DNA of 64,000 bases from Verrucomicrobiia bacterium (GTDB taxonomy: Bacteria > Verrucomicrobiota > Verrucomicrobiia > Opitutales > Opitutaceae). The stretch covers positions 23,149 through 87,148 of the forward strand of contig WYBX01000078.1 of the NCBI GenBank assembly GCA_011525695.1. The letters run 5' to 3'. This document shows positions 7,862-18,297 of the stretch, piece by piece. Numbering within the stretch: the first letter of the stretch is position 1; each line of letters begins with the position of its first letter. The notes below the pieces were generated by a model. That model searched no databases, was not told where the DNA came from, and saw only the letters and a list, made by a program, of their open reading frames with translations. Position numbers and translations under genes: made by a program.

Positions 7862-9427
7862 ATGAACCGACTCGAGGTGAGCCTACAACAAACGATCATC
7901 ACACTGGCGCAGCGGGGCTGGTCGCAGCGGCGGATTGCCCGTGAGCTGGCGGTAGACCGTGAGACGGTGAAGCGCTACGCGCCGCCGGCAAAACCCGCCA
8001 GCAACCCGACCGCCGGGTCCGAGGCGGCAAAACCAGCCAGCGGCGAGAACCCGACCACCGGGTCGGATCCCTTGATCACGGCGGCGGAGGCCCCAAAACC
8101 AGCCACTAACCCGACCGCCGGGTTTTCGCCGGGCCCGCCGAGCCGGTGCGAGCCGCACCGCGAGGTGATCGCGGCGGCGTTGGAGCGCGGTCTCACCGCG
8201 CAGCGGATCCATCAGGATCTCTGCGCCGAGCATGGCTTCACCGGCAGCTACGAGTCGGTCAAACGCTTCGTGCGCCGGATGGGCGCCACGCTCCCGCTGC
8301 CGTTCCGCCGGCTCGAGTGCGCGCCGGGCGAGGAGATGCAGGTCGACTTTGGCCAGGGCGCCTGGGTCGAAGCCGACGGCAAGCGCCGCCGGCCGCATCT
8401 GTTTCGCGCCGTGCTCAGTCACTCCCGCAAGGGCTACAGCGAGGTCGTATGGCGGCAGGACACCGAGACGTTCATCCGCTGCTGCGAGAACGCGTTTCGG
8501 CACTTCGGCGGCGTCACCCGCACCACCGTGGTCGACAACCTGAAGGCCGCCGTCCTGGACCCGGACTGGTTCGACCCGAACCTCAATCCCAAGATGGCGG
8601 ACTTCGCCCGCCATTACGGCACCGTCGTGGTGCCGACCCAGCCCGCCAGACCGGAACACAAGGGCAAGATCGAGGCCGGGGTAAAATACGCCCAGAACAA
8701 CGCGCTGCGCGGACGCTCGTTTGCCTCGCTGGCCGAGCAAAACATCTTCCTCGCCGACTGGGAGCGACGCGTCGCCGACACGCGGATCCACGGCACGGTG
8801 CGCCAGCAGGTGAGCGCGATGTTCGAGCGTGAGCGGGCGGTGCTCGTGCCTCTGCCCGCGTCCATCTTCCCCAGCTTCACCGAGGCCCGGCGCAAGGTGC
8901 ATCGCGACGGCCACGTCGAGTTCGACAAGGCTTACTACTCGGTACCGCCGGAGTATCTCGGCCGCGAGGTGTGGGTCCGCGGCGAGTCCCGGATCGTCCG
9001 CATCCTCAATCATCGTCAGGAGGTGATCGCGTTGCACGCCCGCGCGGAAGCCGGCCGCTTTGCCACGACCGACGCGCACATCCACGCTCACAAACGCAGT
9101 GGCGTGGAGCGCGGCGCCCAGTATTGGCTCGACCGCTGCCGGTTGATCGGTCCGCACACCGGCGCCTGGGCCGAGGCGTTCCTCGCTCAGCGCGGCGTCT
9201 ACGGCCTGCGTGCCCTGCAGGGCGTGGTCGGCCTCGCCAAGCAGCACCCGGTCGCCGCGCTTGAAGATGCCGCCGCCACCGCCAGGCGCCGGGGCGTCTG
9301 GCGACTCAGGGACCTGCGGCGGCTGCTCACCGACGGCGATAACGTTGTCCAGGTCGACTTCCTCGACACCCACCCGCTGATCCGGCCGCTCACGGCCTAC
9401 AGCCTCGAAGCGCTCTCCCAAGCATGA
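7862..9427 (+). CDS. istA: IS21 transposase IstA
   Basis: A 521-residue DDE transposase that catalyses cutting and joining of the IS ends. An N-terminal helix-turn-helix (GWSQRRIARELAVDRETVKR) is followed by a linker with three copies of a KPAS/TNPTAG-like unit (about residues 42-90), then the rve-type catalytic core. Candidate D, D and E residues lie in QVDFGQGA, TTVVDNLKAAV and EHKGKIEAGVKYAQ. A C-terminal Mu-type beta-barrel region follows. The linker repeats are encoded by DNA resembling the IS end-repeats, which is unusual. The ATG at 7862 begins MNRLEVSL and leads straight into the HTH. The last codon overlaps istB by 4 bp (ATGA). Confidence 0.93.
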   Translation: MNRLEVSLQQTIITLAQRGWSQRRIARELAVDRETVKRYAPPAKPASNPTAGSEAAKPASGENPTTGSDPLITAAEAPKPATNPTAGFSPGPPSRCEPHREVIAAALERGLTAQRIHQDLCAEHGFTGSYESVKRFVRRMGATLPLPFRRLECAPGEEMQVDFGQGAWVEADGKRRRPHLFRAVLSHSRKGYSEVVWRQDTETFIRCCENAFRHFGGVTRTTVVDNLKAAVLDPDWFDPNLNPKMADFARHYGTVVVPTQPARPEHKGKIEAGVKYAQNNALRGRSFASLAEQNIFLADWERRVADTRIHGTVRQQVSAMFERERAVLVPLPASIFPSFTEARRKVHRDGHVEFDKAYYSVPPEYLGREVWVRGESRIVRILNHRQEVIALHARAEAGRFATTDAHIHAHKRSGVERGAQYWLDRCRLIGPHTGAWAEAFLAQRGVYGLRALQGVVGLAKQHPVAALEDAAATARRRGVWRLRDLRRLLTDGDNVVQVDFLDTHPLIRPLTAYSLEALSQA

Positions 9428-10185
9428 ACCTCGATGTAACACTAAAACAACTACGCCTGTCCGCGCTCGCGCAGACGCTCCCCCTCCGGCTGCAGGAAGC
9501 CACCTCGAACCGGCTTTCCCATGCGGAGTTTTTGGAGCTGATCCTGCACGACGAGCTCAACGTGCGGGAGCAGCGCAAGATCACCCGCCGGACCGTGGCC
9601 GCCGAGTTTACCGCGCTCAAAAGCCTCGAAGACTTTGACTGGCGCTTCAACCCGTCGATCTCGCGCAAGGACATCCATGAGCTCGCGGCTTGTCACTTCA
9701 TCCGCAAGCACACCGACGTGCTCTTCGTCGGCCCGCCCGGCGTCGGCAAAACGCACCTGGCGCAATCCATCGGCTACGAGGCGATCAAGCAGGGCTTCGT
9801 CGTGCGTTACCGATCCATCTTCGACCTCGTCGCAGACTTCCTCTCCGAGGAAGCGCTCGCCAAGCGCGACCGCCTCCTGCGCGGCTACCTCAAACCCGAT
9901 CTGCTCATCATCGACGACATGGGCCTCAAGCAACTGCCCAAGCACGCCGGCGAGTATCTCCTCGAGGTCATCATGCGCCGCTACGAGACCCGCTCCACCA
10001 TCATGACCAGCAACCGTCCCCTCGAGGACTGGGGCAAGCTGCTCCAGGATGTGCCCACCGCCGGTGCCATCCTCGACCGCTTCCTGCATCACGCACAGGT
10101 CATCGCCATCACCGGCAAGAGCTATCGCCTGAAGAACGCCGCGCTCGGCACCACGCCGACCAAGCAAACCGAGGAGCAAAAGTGA
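9424..10185 (+). CDS. istB: IS21 helper ATPase IstB
   Basis: A 253-residue AAA+ ATPase of the DnaC/IstB family that assembles on target DNA and activates IstA. Walker A is FVGPPGVGKTHLA at about residue 100, Walker B is LLIIDDMG at about residue 160, and the sensor region TSNRPLEDWG follows. The N-terminal segment (MNLDVTLKQLRLSALAQTL) is the usual IstA-interacting region. Its start overlaps the istA stop (ATGA), implying translational coupling. Confidence 0.95.
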   Translation: MNLDVTLKQLRLSALAQTLPLRLQEATSNRLSHAEFLELILHDELNVREQRKITRRTVAAEFTALKSLEDFDWRFNPSISRKDIHELAACHFIRKHTDVLFVGPPGVGKTHLAQSIGYEAIKQGFVVRYRSIFDLVADFLSEEALAKRDRLLRGYLKPDLLIIDDMGLKQLPKHAGEYLLEVIMRRYETRSTIMTSNRPLEDWGKLLQDVPTAGAILDRFLHHAQVIAITGKSYRLKNAALGTTPTKQTEEQK

Positions 10186-10381
10186 GCCGCCGGTCTCGCG
10201 CTCCGCGACTCGCCGGCACCGGCCACTCCGCTTCGCGCACCTCCTCGGTTGCTGAGATGGAAAAGCAGCCCACCCAACCTCCAGCCTTGTTTTCCGAACT
10301 GGATTAACCTTCAACACCACCGCTCAGGGTGGCTGGTTTTGACCTGACCACACCTGGCTGGTTTTAACCCGACCGGTGACA

Positions 10382-13300
10382 GCTGCAATCCTTTGCCGCT
10401 GGAGCAAGCACATGTCGTTCCATGGAGCACGAGCCATTCGCACAGCATCGAGAACCTGATTGCGTTATGCGCAAACTGTCACAGCCGAGCTGACGGTGAG
10501 AAGTGGGGTACGGCAGTGCTGCGCAAGTACAAAAAGACTCCCTGCATCCTCGCGCGGAAAACAAATGCCCCCGAGGGATCTGCTGCGCACTTGGTCCAGC
10601 TCGTTGAGATGTTAGTCAAAAAGGAAGTTGAAGAGATGTCGCGCCGGCGCTTCGAATTCGGCTCGGCAGTCGCCGCCTACACGAACTCGCCCGGCGCCGT
10701 TACAGTCGTTTCCGTTGCTCCTTCCAACAGCAGTCGCGTCGTACTCCAACTTCCAAAGGCCGCCGCGCAGAAGCTTCTAGGCGGATTTCACCGCCGTGAT
10801 CCGCTGTTATTTTTATTCTTGGATGACTTCGAGGTGCTGGCAGCTCAACGACTGGTGCAGACCACGCCCATGGCTCGCCCAACCGGATTTTCGGACGGAT
10901 CGTCCTCAGATCTCACTTTTATCACTAACGAACAGGGCAAGAACCTAAGCGACCGGTTCGGCGTCCTGCTTGGGAACAACACTCGCTTTTTTGACTGCCT
11001 CGTCGGCTACTTTTTTATCAGCGGCTTCTACAAGCTTCATCCTGCGCTCGCGACGACGGATAAGATTCGCATCCTCATCGGCATAAAAACCGACCAGGCG
11101 ACCTACGACCTGATCCAAACGGCCAAGCAGCAGCAAGAATTCATTCTGGAGTCACACGCCCACGTCCACGAGCGGTTGCCGAGTGAAATCCTAACTGAAT
11201 TCCAAAAATCCACGGACAGTTCTGATGTCGAGGAAGGCGTTCGCAAATTCGTGGAGTGGATCAAGTCAGGAAAACTAGAAGTTCGCGCCTACCCGTCGGA
11301 GCGGGTTCACGCCAAGCTCTACGTGATGACGTTTGTGGACGGCCACATTGACAAAGGGCGCGTTATTACCGGTTCAAGTAACCTAACCGAAGCCGGTTTG
11401 CAGGGCAATCTGGAGTTTAACGTCGAGTTGAAGAACCGCTCCGACTACGAATTTGCTATCCAGAAGTTCAACGACCTATGGGCCAAGGCGGTGGACGTGA
11501 CCAAGGACTACGTCACCACCATCGAGGTGAAGTCGCCCTACGCGCAGTTCACGCCGTACGAGCTTTACCTAAAATTCCTCTACGAATACTTCCGGGGCGA
11601 ACTCAACCTGCCAGATGAGATCGAGGACATGTACCTGCCTACCGGTTTCAAGAAACTTAAGTATCAGGAGGAAGCGGTCCTGAACGCCCGCAAGGTCCTC
11701 GACGAATACGGCGGTGCGTTTTTATCGGACGTGGTTGGCTTGGGCAAGACCTACATGTCGGCGCTGCTCGCCCAGCACATCAACGAGCCCTGCCTCGTCA
11801 TCGCGCCCCCGCACTTGCTCGATGAACACAATCCCGGTTCATGGCCCAACGTTTTCCGCGAGTTCGGTGTGCGCGGCTTCCTGTGCGAGTCCCTCGGCAA
11901 ACTCCATTCGCTGATCGACCGCGACCTCCAGAAATTCACTACGGTCTTCATTGATGAATCCCACCGGTTTCGGACAGAAGACACCCAGAGCTACGAACTA
12001 TTGGCTCAGATTACCCGCGGCAAACGGATCGTACTGGTATCCGCTACCCCGTTGAACAACACCCCGATGGACATCCTGAGTCAGATCAAGTTGTTCCAGC
12101 CGGGCAAAAACAGCACCATTCCCAACGTCCGCAACCTCGAAGCCTTCTTCGGCAAGATGCAGCAGCGGCTGAAGGGGCTAGACCGCCAGCTTGACCGCGA
12201 AGTGTATTTCAAAACTGTTCAGGAAAACGCGCGCCAGACCCGCGAGAAAATCCTGAAGTTCCTGATGATCCGCCGCACGCGCACGGAGATCGAGAGGTAC
12301 TATGGCGAGGATTTGAAGAAACAGGGGTTGAAGTTCCCCGAAGTCGCGAACCCGGAGCCGCTGTTCTACAAGTTCAACAAGATCGAAAACGAAGTGTTCG
12401 ACGAGACGATCCGTTCACTCACGCACGATTTCAAGTACGCCCGCTACACGCCGCTGGCGTACTACACTGGCAAGCGCGACGAGCATGAGATCCAAAGCCA
12501 GCGCAACCTCGCCAAGTTCATGAAAATCCTCACGGTGAAGCGCCTCGAAAGCAGTTTCACTGCGTTCCTTCGGACGCTCGGCCGGTTCATCCACACATAC
12601 GAGCGCGTGATCGCGGAGTTCGATAAGGGCCACGTCTATATCAGCAAAAAGTACATCAGCAAAATCTTTGAATTGCTGGAGTCCGACGATCAGGAGGCGA
12701 TCGAGCAGTTGTTGGAGGAGGACAAGGCCGAGAAGCTTGCCGCCCACGATTTCAAACCGGAGTTCATCGCCGACCTGCGTATCGACCTGAAAGCCTTGGT
12801 GAAAATCCGCGATCTCTGGAAGCAAGTCACCCGCGATCCCAAATGGGAATCCTTCCGCGTCATCCTGAAAAAGACCGACCTGCTTAAAAACAGCAAGGTC
12901 ATCATTTTCACCGAATCCAAAGAAACCGCCGATTATCTGGCTGGGAAAATCCACGACGAGGTGGAACCGAAAATTCTGTTGTTCACCGGCGAGTCGCTCA
13001 AGTCCGCGCGCGAGGATGTCATTGCGAATTTCGACGCCAGAGCTTACCGTCCCAAAGACGACTACCGCATTCTCGTGGCCACGGAGGTCTTGGCGGAAGG
13101 TGTGAACCTCCACCGGTCCAATGTCGTTATCAACTACGACCTGCCGTGGAATCCGACGCGGCTCATCCAACGCGTCGGGCGTGTCAACCGGGTGGACACC
13201 AGGTTCGATCAGATTTTCACTTTCAACTTTTTTCCGACCGAGGAAGGCAACGACCTCATAAAGCTCCGCGAAGCCGCCGAGGCGAAAATCCATGCGTTTA

Positions 13301-14166
13301 TCCAGATGCTTGGCGCCGACGCCCGGTTGCTGACAGAGGGCGAGGAAATCGTGTCGCACGACCTGTTCGCGAAGTGGAACTCCAAGAAGACCATCACCGG
13401 CGAGGACGGGGACGAGGAAACCGAACTCAAGTACCTCACCGAAATCCGCACTGTCCGCGACAAGCAACCAGACATTTTCGAGCGTATCAAACGCCTGCCA
13501 AAGAAGGCGCGTTCCACCAGAACCCTTTCACAGGATTATCCTCTTACGCCCACGGGGGGCGTAGATCAGGGTCGGGACGTTCCCCCTTCCGCACCACAGA
13601 TGATTTCCTTACCCGGCCTTCTCACTTATTTCCGGCAGGGCAAACTGGACAAGTTCTTTCTCGGCGGAATTGGCAGTCAGCCGACCGTGGAGCTGGATTT
13701 CATGGCCGCCGCCGGGATCCTAAAACCTGCTGACCCTAAGGAAGACCGGCAGTCCATCCCACACGAGTTTTACGATCTGCTTGGCAAGAACAAGGCCGCG
13801 TTCGTCACCGCCACGACCGCTGACGCCGACCAGGCAGAGTCCACGCATCGCGGCAGTCCCAACGACGCGTACATCATGAAACGGCTAAAGGACAAGGCCG
13901 TTCGCCGCTCCCCGCAGTTCACCGAGGATGACGAGGAATTCGTGGGCAAGGTCATCCGGTTACTCGAAGACGGTGCGTTGCCTAAGCCCACTTCCAAGAA
14001 GGTGGCCACCACGCTGAAGAAGCCGGAAAATCTCATGCCACTCAAAGTCCTCGCCGTGCTGCGACGGGACATCAGGTGGGAGTACTTCCAAGCCAGCCCA
14101 GCCGCACACGCCAGCCAGGCGCTCGCGCCGCGTGAGGTCATTCTGTCCTCCTACCTCGTTCAGTAG
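10382..14166 (+). CDS. HNH-PLD-SNF2 helicase, 3' part of an IS-interrupted defence gene
   Basis: The open frame continues from the right IS21 boundary. It begins with the second half of an HNH nuclease domain (LEQAHVVPW, ENLIALCANCH), then an ~85-residue linker. A phospholipase D-like domain follows, with its HxK motif and neighbour in VHAKLYV and GSSNLTEAG. Next is an SNF2/superfamily 2 helicase: Walker A-like VVGLGKTYMSALLA, DESH box FIDESHRFR, motif III VSATPLNN, and C-terminal motif VI LIQRVGRVNRVD. PLD-helicase proteins paired with Eco57I-type methylases are restriction-like phage defence systems. A free-standing helicase could start at the ATG at 10870 (MARPTGF), but there is no stop or strong ribosome-binding site between the HNH and helicase parts. 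The complete gene (from 7675) would encode about 1290 residues. Expression of the remaining part is uncertain. Confidence 0.82.
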
Positions 14167-14168
14167 CC

Positions 14169-14418
14169 ATGAACATCCAGCAAGCCCGGCAGGGCGTCGC
14201 CGATACCTTTGCGTGCGCCTTCGACAGGGCGAAGTTCCTCGAATTTACCCGCAACCTGCTGAACAAGTTCGACGAATCCAAGGCGCAGGCGTGGAACTCC
14301 ACGTATATTAAGGATGCCTTCAAGAACCACGTTGCCCGGTTCGAGCGTCTCGGCACCTACACATCGCCGGAGGATGAAAAACTCGACGTGCTGGTGGTCC
14401 ACCTAACCACCCAGGCTA
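14169..14418 (+). pseudogene. 5' fragment of Eco57I-type methylase/endonuclease, cut by IS5
   Basis: The frame starts MNIQQARQGVADTFACAFDR, two bases after the helicase stop, and runs to LDVLVVHLTTQA before the IS5 end. Removing the IS and one TA copy continues it as NLERARTAIRNFVADH in the segment beyond 15266, in frame. It is therefore the N-terminus of the large methylase that should be co-transcribed with the helicase. Confidence 0.85.
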
Positions 14419-15209
14419 GGGAGTGTTAACGAAATGACGGAGCATCACAGTGGCGGCTGCGAGGTGAACGAACGCGAGGTAACAACGGGCGAGTTTATCG
14501 TAGCGGGTGGCGACCCGCCGAAAATCGAAGAGTTTGCGGAAATAGTTTTCGATTTTGTGACGCTGGCGATAGTGACGGCGAAGCCACCGAGGTTTTACGC
14601 GGCGGTTTTTGGGCGAAGGGATGGTAGTCTTGACTCCATCCGCGGCCAACACGGCCCGGACAGGATTGCCATCATAGGCTTTGTCCGCGATGACGCGTTC
14701 CACACGGCCGCTTTCGCACGCCTGAGCATAAATCTGGGCAAAGGGGACACTGTCGTGGCGCTGGCCTTCGGTCAGGAGCAAGACGACAGCGGTCCCTTCA
14801 TCTACGCAGGCAGCGTGCAGCTTGGTGGTCAGGCCGCCGCGCGAGCGACCAAGAGCCTGCTCCGCACCGTTTTTTTTGGCGCGCCAGCGGCGTGGGGATG
14901 CACCGGTATGCTCGTGCTGTCGACAAAGAGCTGGAGCGCCGCCGGCGTCACGCCTTGTTGGAGCACGCTCCACAAGCCACGCCATACCCCGCTTTCCTCC
15001 CAGCGGCGGAAACGCATGTACACAGCACTCCACGCGCCGAATACTGCCGGTAGATCGCGCCACGGCGCGCCTGTGCGCGCCAGGAAGAGAACGGCCTCGA
15101 TAAACTCGCGCTCGGTCAATCCCGCTGGCGCCCCTCGAGGATCCTTTACCTCGATGAGTGCCGCTTCCAATTCTTTCCAGAGCTCGTCGGTGACAATGCG
15201 TCTTACCAT
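14416..15209 (-). CDS. IS5-family transposase, two frames joined by -1 frameshift
   Basis: OrfA (start at 15209, MVRRIVTDELWKELE) carries the N-terminal domain and the first acidic residue region (LFVDSTSIPVHPHAAG). The second frame carries GRSRGGLTTKLHA, VIADKAYDG and the C-terminal RHKIENYFRKLF with the catalytic Glu. The frames overlap at a run of eight A (on the coding strand; T at 14870-14877), giving PKK-to-KKNGAEQALG by a -1 slip, as is known for the IS427 group of IS5. The stop codon of the second frame (TAG) is formed by the last IS base context plus the TA target duplication and host G at 14416-14418. The element looks intact. Confidence 0.88.
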
Positions 15210-15265
15210 CCCAAGTCTTAATACTGATGGTTCCGAATTTGTACATTTTAATCGTTAACACTCCC
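14419..15265 (-). mobile_element. IS5-family (IS427-like) insertion sequence (847 bp)
   Basis: The ends are perfect inverted repeats GGGAGTGTTAACGA/TCGTTAACACTCCC, flanked by a TA dinucleotide on each side (14417-14418 and 15266-15267). Deleting the IS and one TA restores an uninterrupted methylase frame across the junction, which proves the boundaries. The transposase is on the minus strand, opposite to the host gene. Confidence 0.93.
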
Positions 15266-16938
15266 TAATCTGGAGCGTGCCCGCACCGCCATCCGCAACT
15301 TCGTCGCCGACCATCTGAAGCAGCGGAATGAAAAGGATGCGGCTCTCGTCGCCTTCGTGTCGCCGACGGAAAGGCAATGGCGCTTTTCCTACGTGAAGAT
15401 GGAATACGCCGCCCTGGAAAAAGACGACGGCAAGGTCGGCGTCGAGACGCGTGTCACTCCTGCCCGTCGTCTGTCATACATCGTCGGCGAGGGCGAGAGT
15501 TGCCACACCGCACAATCCCGCTTCCTCGCGCTGCTTCAGGATACCGAGAATTACCCGACGCTAGAGCAGATCGAAGAATGCTTCAGCGTCGAGGCCGTCA
15601 CCAAGGAATTCTTCAACCAGTACGCCGCCCTGTTCGGTGACATCGAAACGGCTCTGCAAAGGCTCGCCGCAAAAGACACTGCCATCGCCGCTGAATTCGA
15701 AAGGAAAAATGTCAGCACGGTGGACTTCGCCAAGAAACTCATGGGCCAGATCGTGTTCCTCTATTTCCTGCAAAAGAAAGGCTGGCTGGGTGTGGCGAAG
15801 GGGAAGGACTGGGGAACTGGCCCGCACGATTTCCTCCGGCGTCTATCCCGAGGCGAGCACGGTTCCTACGAGAACTTCTTCGACGACGTCCTCGAACCCC
15901 TCTTCTACGACACGCTGGCCACCGACCGAGGCCACGAAGCGTGGTGCAGCCGTTTCAAGTGCCGCATCCCGTTTTTGAACGGTGGCCTGTTCGAACCGCT
16001 GCACGACTATGACTGGCGCAAGACCCACATACTCCTGCCGAACAAACTGTTCACCAACACTGAGTGCAATGACGCCGGCGACATCGGAACCGGCGTGCTC
16101 GACGCATTCGACCGCTACAACTTCACGGTCAACGAAGCGGAACCGCTGGAAAAGGAAGTCGCCATCGATCCGGAAATGCTCGGCAAGGTGTTCGAGAATC
16201 TCATCGAGGAAAATCGCCGCAAGGGCCTCGGCTCGTTCTACACGCCGCGCGAAATCGTTCACTACATGTGTCAGGAGAGCCTCATCAACTACCTTGACAC
16301 GGCGATCAATACCGCGGCCGAGAGTCTTGGTGGCCCAAAAGCGAAGCAGGCAAAACTATTCGACTATGCGGAAGCGGAACAAATGGACCTCAAGACCGCG
16401 ATTCGCCGGGAACTCGTCCCCCGCGCCGACCTCGAAACCTTCATCCATCTCGGCGACCAAATTTCCCATTACGAAGCCGTCGAGACCCGTTACGCCGTCA
16501 AGATGCCCAAGTGCATCGAGGAACACGCCAGGCTGATTGATGAAATGCTGGCCGAAATCACTATTTGCGACCCAGCGGTTGGTTCAGGCGCATTCCCTGT
16601 AGGCATGATGAGCGAAATTGTCCGCGCCCGCTCCGCACTCACTCCCTATTTCAACGATGTTCACGACCGGACGCCCTATCACTTCAAACGCCATGCCATC
16701 CAGAATTGCCTTTACGGCGTGGACATTGACCCCGGCGCGGTGGAGATCGCGAAGCTCCGCCTCTGGCTCTCGCTCGTAGTGGACGAGGAGGACGTAAAGC
16801 AGATTAAACCTCTACCGAACCTCTTCTACAAAATAGTCGCCGGCAATTCGCTGTTGGGCGTGGAGAAAGACCTGTTCAACCAAGAGCTCTTCCAGAAACT
16901 GGAGCGCCTGAAACCGCTCTACTTCGACCAGTCCGATC
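15266..16938 (+). pseudogene. Middle part of Eco57I-type methylase/endonuclease
   Basis: This segment continues the fragment at 14169 and carries the core methyltransferase domain. SAM-binding motif I is visible as ITICDPAVGSGAFPVGMM, preceded by GLGSFYTPREIVHYMCQESL, typical of Eco57I/BREX-type N6-adenine methylases. The catalytic NPPY-type motif IV is not present in the visible part; the frame is cut by the IS3 element after LKPLYFDQSDL, just where motif IV would be expected. The first ~250 residues upstream (YLEFTRNLL, NVSTVDFAKKLMGQIVFLYFL) are the usual N-terminal region of type IIG enzymes. Open frame continues 32 codons into the IS before a stop, so any product is truncated. It would recognise DNA, methylate it and cut unmodified DNA if intact. 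Confidence 0.87.
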
Positions 16939-17001
16939 TGAGGTGGTCCCCGAAAGTTGGACAGGTCGGATCGTTAACACAAAGTCAGAAGAACGATCCC
17001 T

Positions 17002-17295
17002 ATGTCGAAGAAACGTCGTCAGCACAGTCCTGATCTGAAAGCCAAAGTCGGTCTCGAAGCCCTGAAAGGCATCCAGCCGGTGCACGCCATCGCGGCGAAG
17101 TATCAGGTTCACCCGGTGCAGGTGAGCCAGTGGAAGAAGGAAGCCGCGGAGCGGCTGCCGGAAGTGTTCGCCCGCAAGGCGGACCAAAACGCGCAGGAGG
17201 CTAAGGAGCGGGAGAAGGAGCTGTTCGAGGAGATCGGGCGGCTGAAGATGGAGCTGGAATGGCTCAAAAAAAAAGCTGGCGAGCTCGAGCGTTGA
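17002..17295 (+). CDS. IS3 transposase OrfA
   Basis: A 97-residue protein with a helix-turn-helix (KAKVGLEALKGIQPVHAIAAKY, shortened here to its core) and a leucine-zipper-like C-terminus (LFEEIGRLKMELEWLKKKAG). It binds the IS ends. Near its 3' end a run of nine A (17266-17274) would allow a -1 shift into the orfB frame (KKKLASSSVEERR), giving the fused OrfAB transposase normal for IS3. Confidence 0.9.
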   Translation: MSKKRRQHSPDLKAKVGLEALKGIQPVHAIAAKYQVHPVQVSQWKKEAAERLPEVFARKADQNAQEAKEREKELFEEIGRLKMELEWLKKKAGELER

Positions 17296-17308
17296 GGAGC
17301 GTCGCCGC

Positions 17309-18148
17309 ATGATCGAACCGCAACATCCCGCGCTGCCGATCACCCGGCAGTGCGAACTGCTCGGGCTGGCGCGGGCCAGCTACTACCACCAGCCCGAGCC
17401 GGAATCAGACGAGAATCTGTGCCTGATGCGCATCATCGACGAAACGTATCTGGCGTATCCGGTCTTCGGCTCGCGGCAGATGACGCGCTGGCTGCGGCGG
17501 CAGGGCCACGAAGTGAATCGGAAACGGGTGCGCCGGCTGATGCAGCAGATGGGACTGGAGGCGATCTACCGGAAGCCGAATCTCTCCCGGAAGCACCCGC
17601 AGAACCCGGTCTTCCGCTACCTGCTGCGCCGTCTGGTGATTGATCGGCCCAACCAAGTCTGGGCAATGGACATCACCTATATCCCGATCCAAGGCGGCTT
17701 CATCTACCTGTGTGCCGTCATCGACTGGTATAGCCGGGCGGTGCTGGCGTGGGAGCTGTCGAACACCATTGATGCACGCTTCTGCGTCCAAGCCGTCGAG
17801 CGGGCCATCGCGGAGCACGGCGTGCCGGAGATCTTCAACACCGACCAGGGCTCGCAGTTCACGTCCGCCGAGTTTACCCAGCCGCTCCTGGCTCGCGGCG
17901 TGAAGATCTCCATGGATGGTCGCGGCCGGGCGCTGGACAATGTCTTCGTCGAGCGACTCTGGCGCACCGTCAAATACGACGAGGTCTACCTCAAAAGCTA
18001 CCGCTCCCAGATCGACGCGTATACCAACCTCGACACCTTCCTCCGGTTCTACAACGAGCAGCGGCCGCACAGCGCCTTCGGCATGGCCAACCCGAAAACG
18101 CCGATGGAAGTCTATCGGCAGACCATCGCTCTTGCCATCAACCAATGA
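17309..18148 (+). CDS. IS3 transposase OrfB (integrase core)
   Basis: A 279-residue rve-type DDE domain. The catalytic triad is visible in WAMDITYIPI, FNTDQGSQF and the Glu of VERLWRTVKYDE. The N-terminal RQCELLGLARASYY and HTH-like KRVRRLMQQMGLEA are typical of IS3/IS150-type OrfB. The real product is probably OrfAB, made by frameshifting; the separate ATG at 17309 may also be used. The domain has no visible defect. Confidence 0.92.
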   Translation: MIEPQHPALPITRQCELLGLARASYYHQPEPESDENLCLMRIIDETYLAYPVFGSRQMTRWLRRQGHEVNRKRVRRLMQQMGLEAIYRKPNLSRKHPQNPVFRYLLRRLVIDRPNQVWAMDITYIPIQGGFIYLCAVIDWYSRAVLAWELSNTIDARFCVQAVERAIAEHGVPEIFNTDQGSQFTSAEFTQPLLARGVKISMDGRGRALDNVFVERLWRTVKYDEVYLKSYRSQIDAYTNLDTFLRFYNEQRPHSAFGMANPKTPMEVYRQTIALAINQ

Positions 18149-18297
18149 CGCCCCGATACATCCGTCCGACTTCGGGCCGACTCCTGCGGCAAGCTCTTCG
18201 GCTCCTGTCCTCGGAGTCGGCCAAGGCATCTAAAGCGCCTTTGTCTCCCATAACTTAATTTACCCGATCCGCTGTCCAACGATCGGGGTCCACCTCA

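Larger units (their letters stand above)
7761..10381 (+). mobile_element. IS21-family insertion sequence (2621 bp)
   Basis: A complete IS21-type element with istA and istB. Both ends start TGTCA and carry matching multi-part inverted repeats: GGTCGGGT-AAAACCAGCCAG followed by a second GGTCAAAACCAGCCACC, present at 7769-7806 and, inverted, at 10329-10376. It is flanked by a 7-bp direct repeat GCTGCAA. It lies inside the HNH part of an HNH-helicase gene. Nothing in the sequence suggests it is inactive. Extra copies of the end-repeat motif lie inside istA (about 7988-8130). Confidence 0.93.
16939..18297 (+). mobile_element. IS3-family insertion sequence (1359 bp) with adjacent deletion
   Basis: Imperfect terminal repeats TGAGGTGG(T/A)CCCCGA..GTTGGACAG at both ends bracket an orfA/orfB pair. 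No 3-4 bp target duplication is seen (ATC on the left, GCG on the right). The host methylase frame on the two sides does not meet: motif IV and most of the target recognition region are missing. Together these point to an IS-mediated deletion or recombination between two copies. Confidence 0.9.

Noticed and set aside
12415..13467. A 350-residue minus-strand frame inside the helicase gene
   Set aside because: It is the antisense of conserved helicase motifs, and its own sequence shows no domain.
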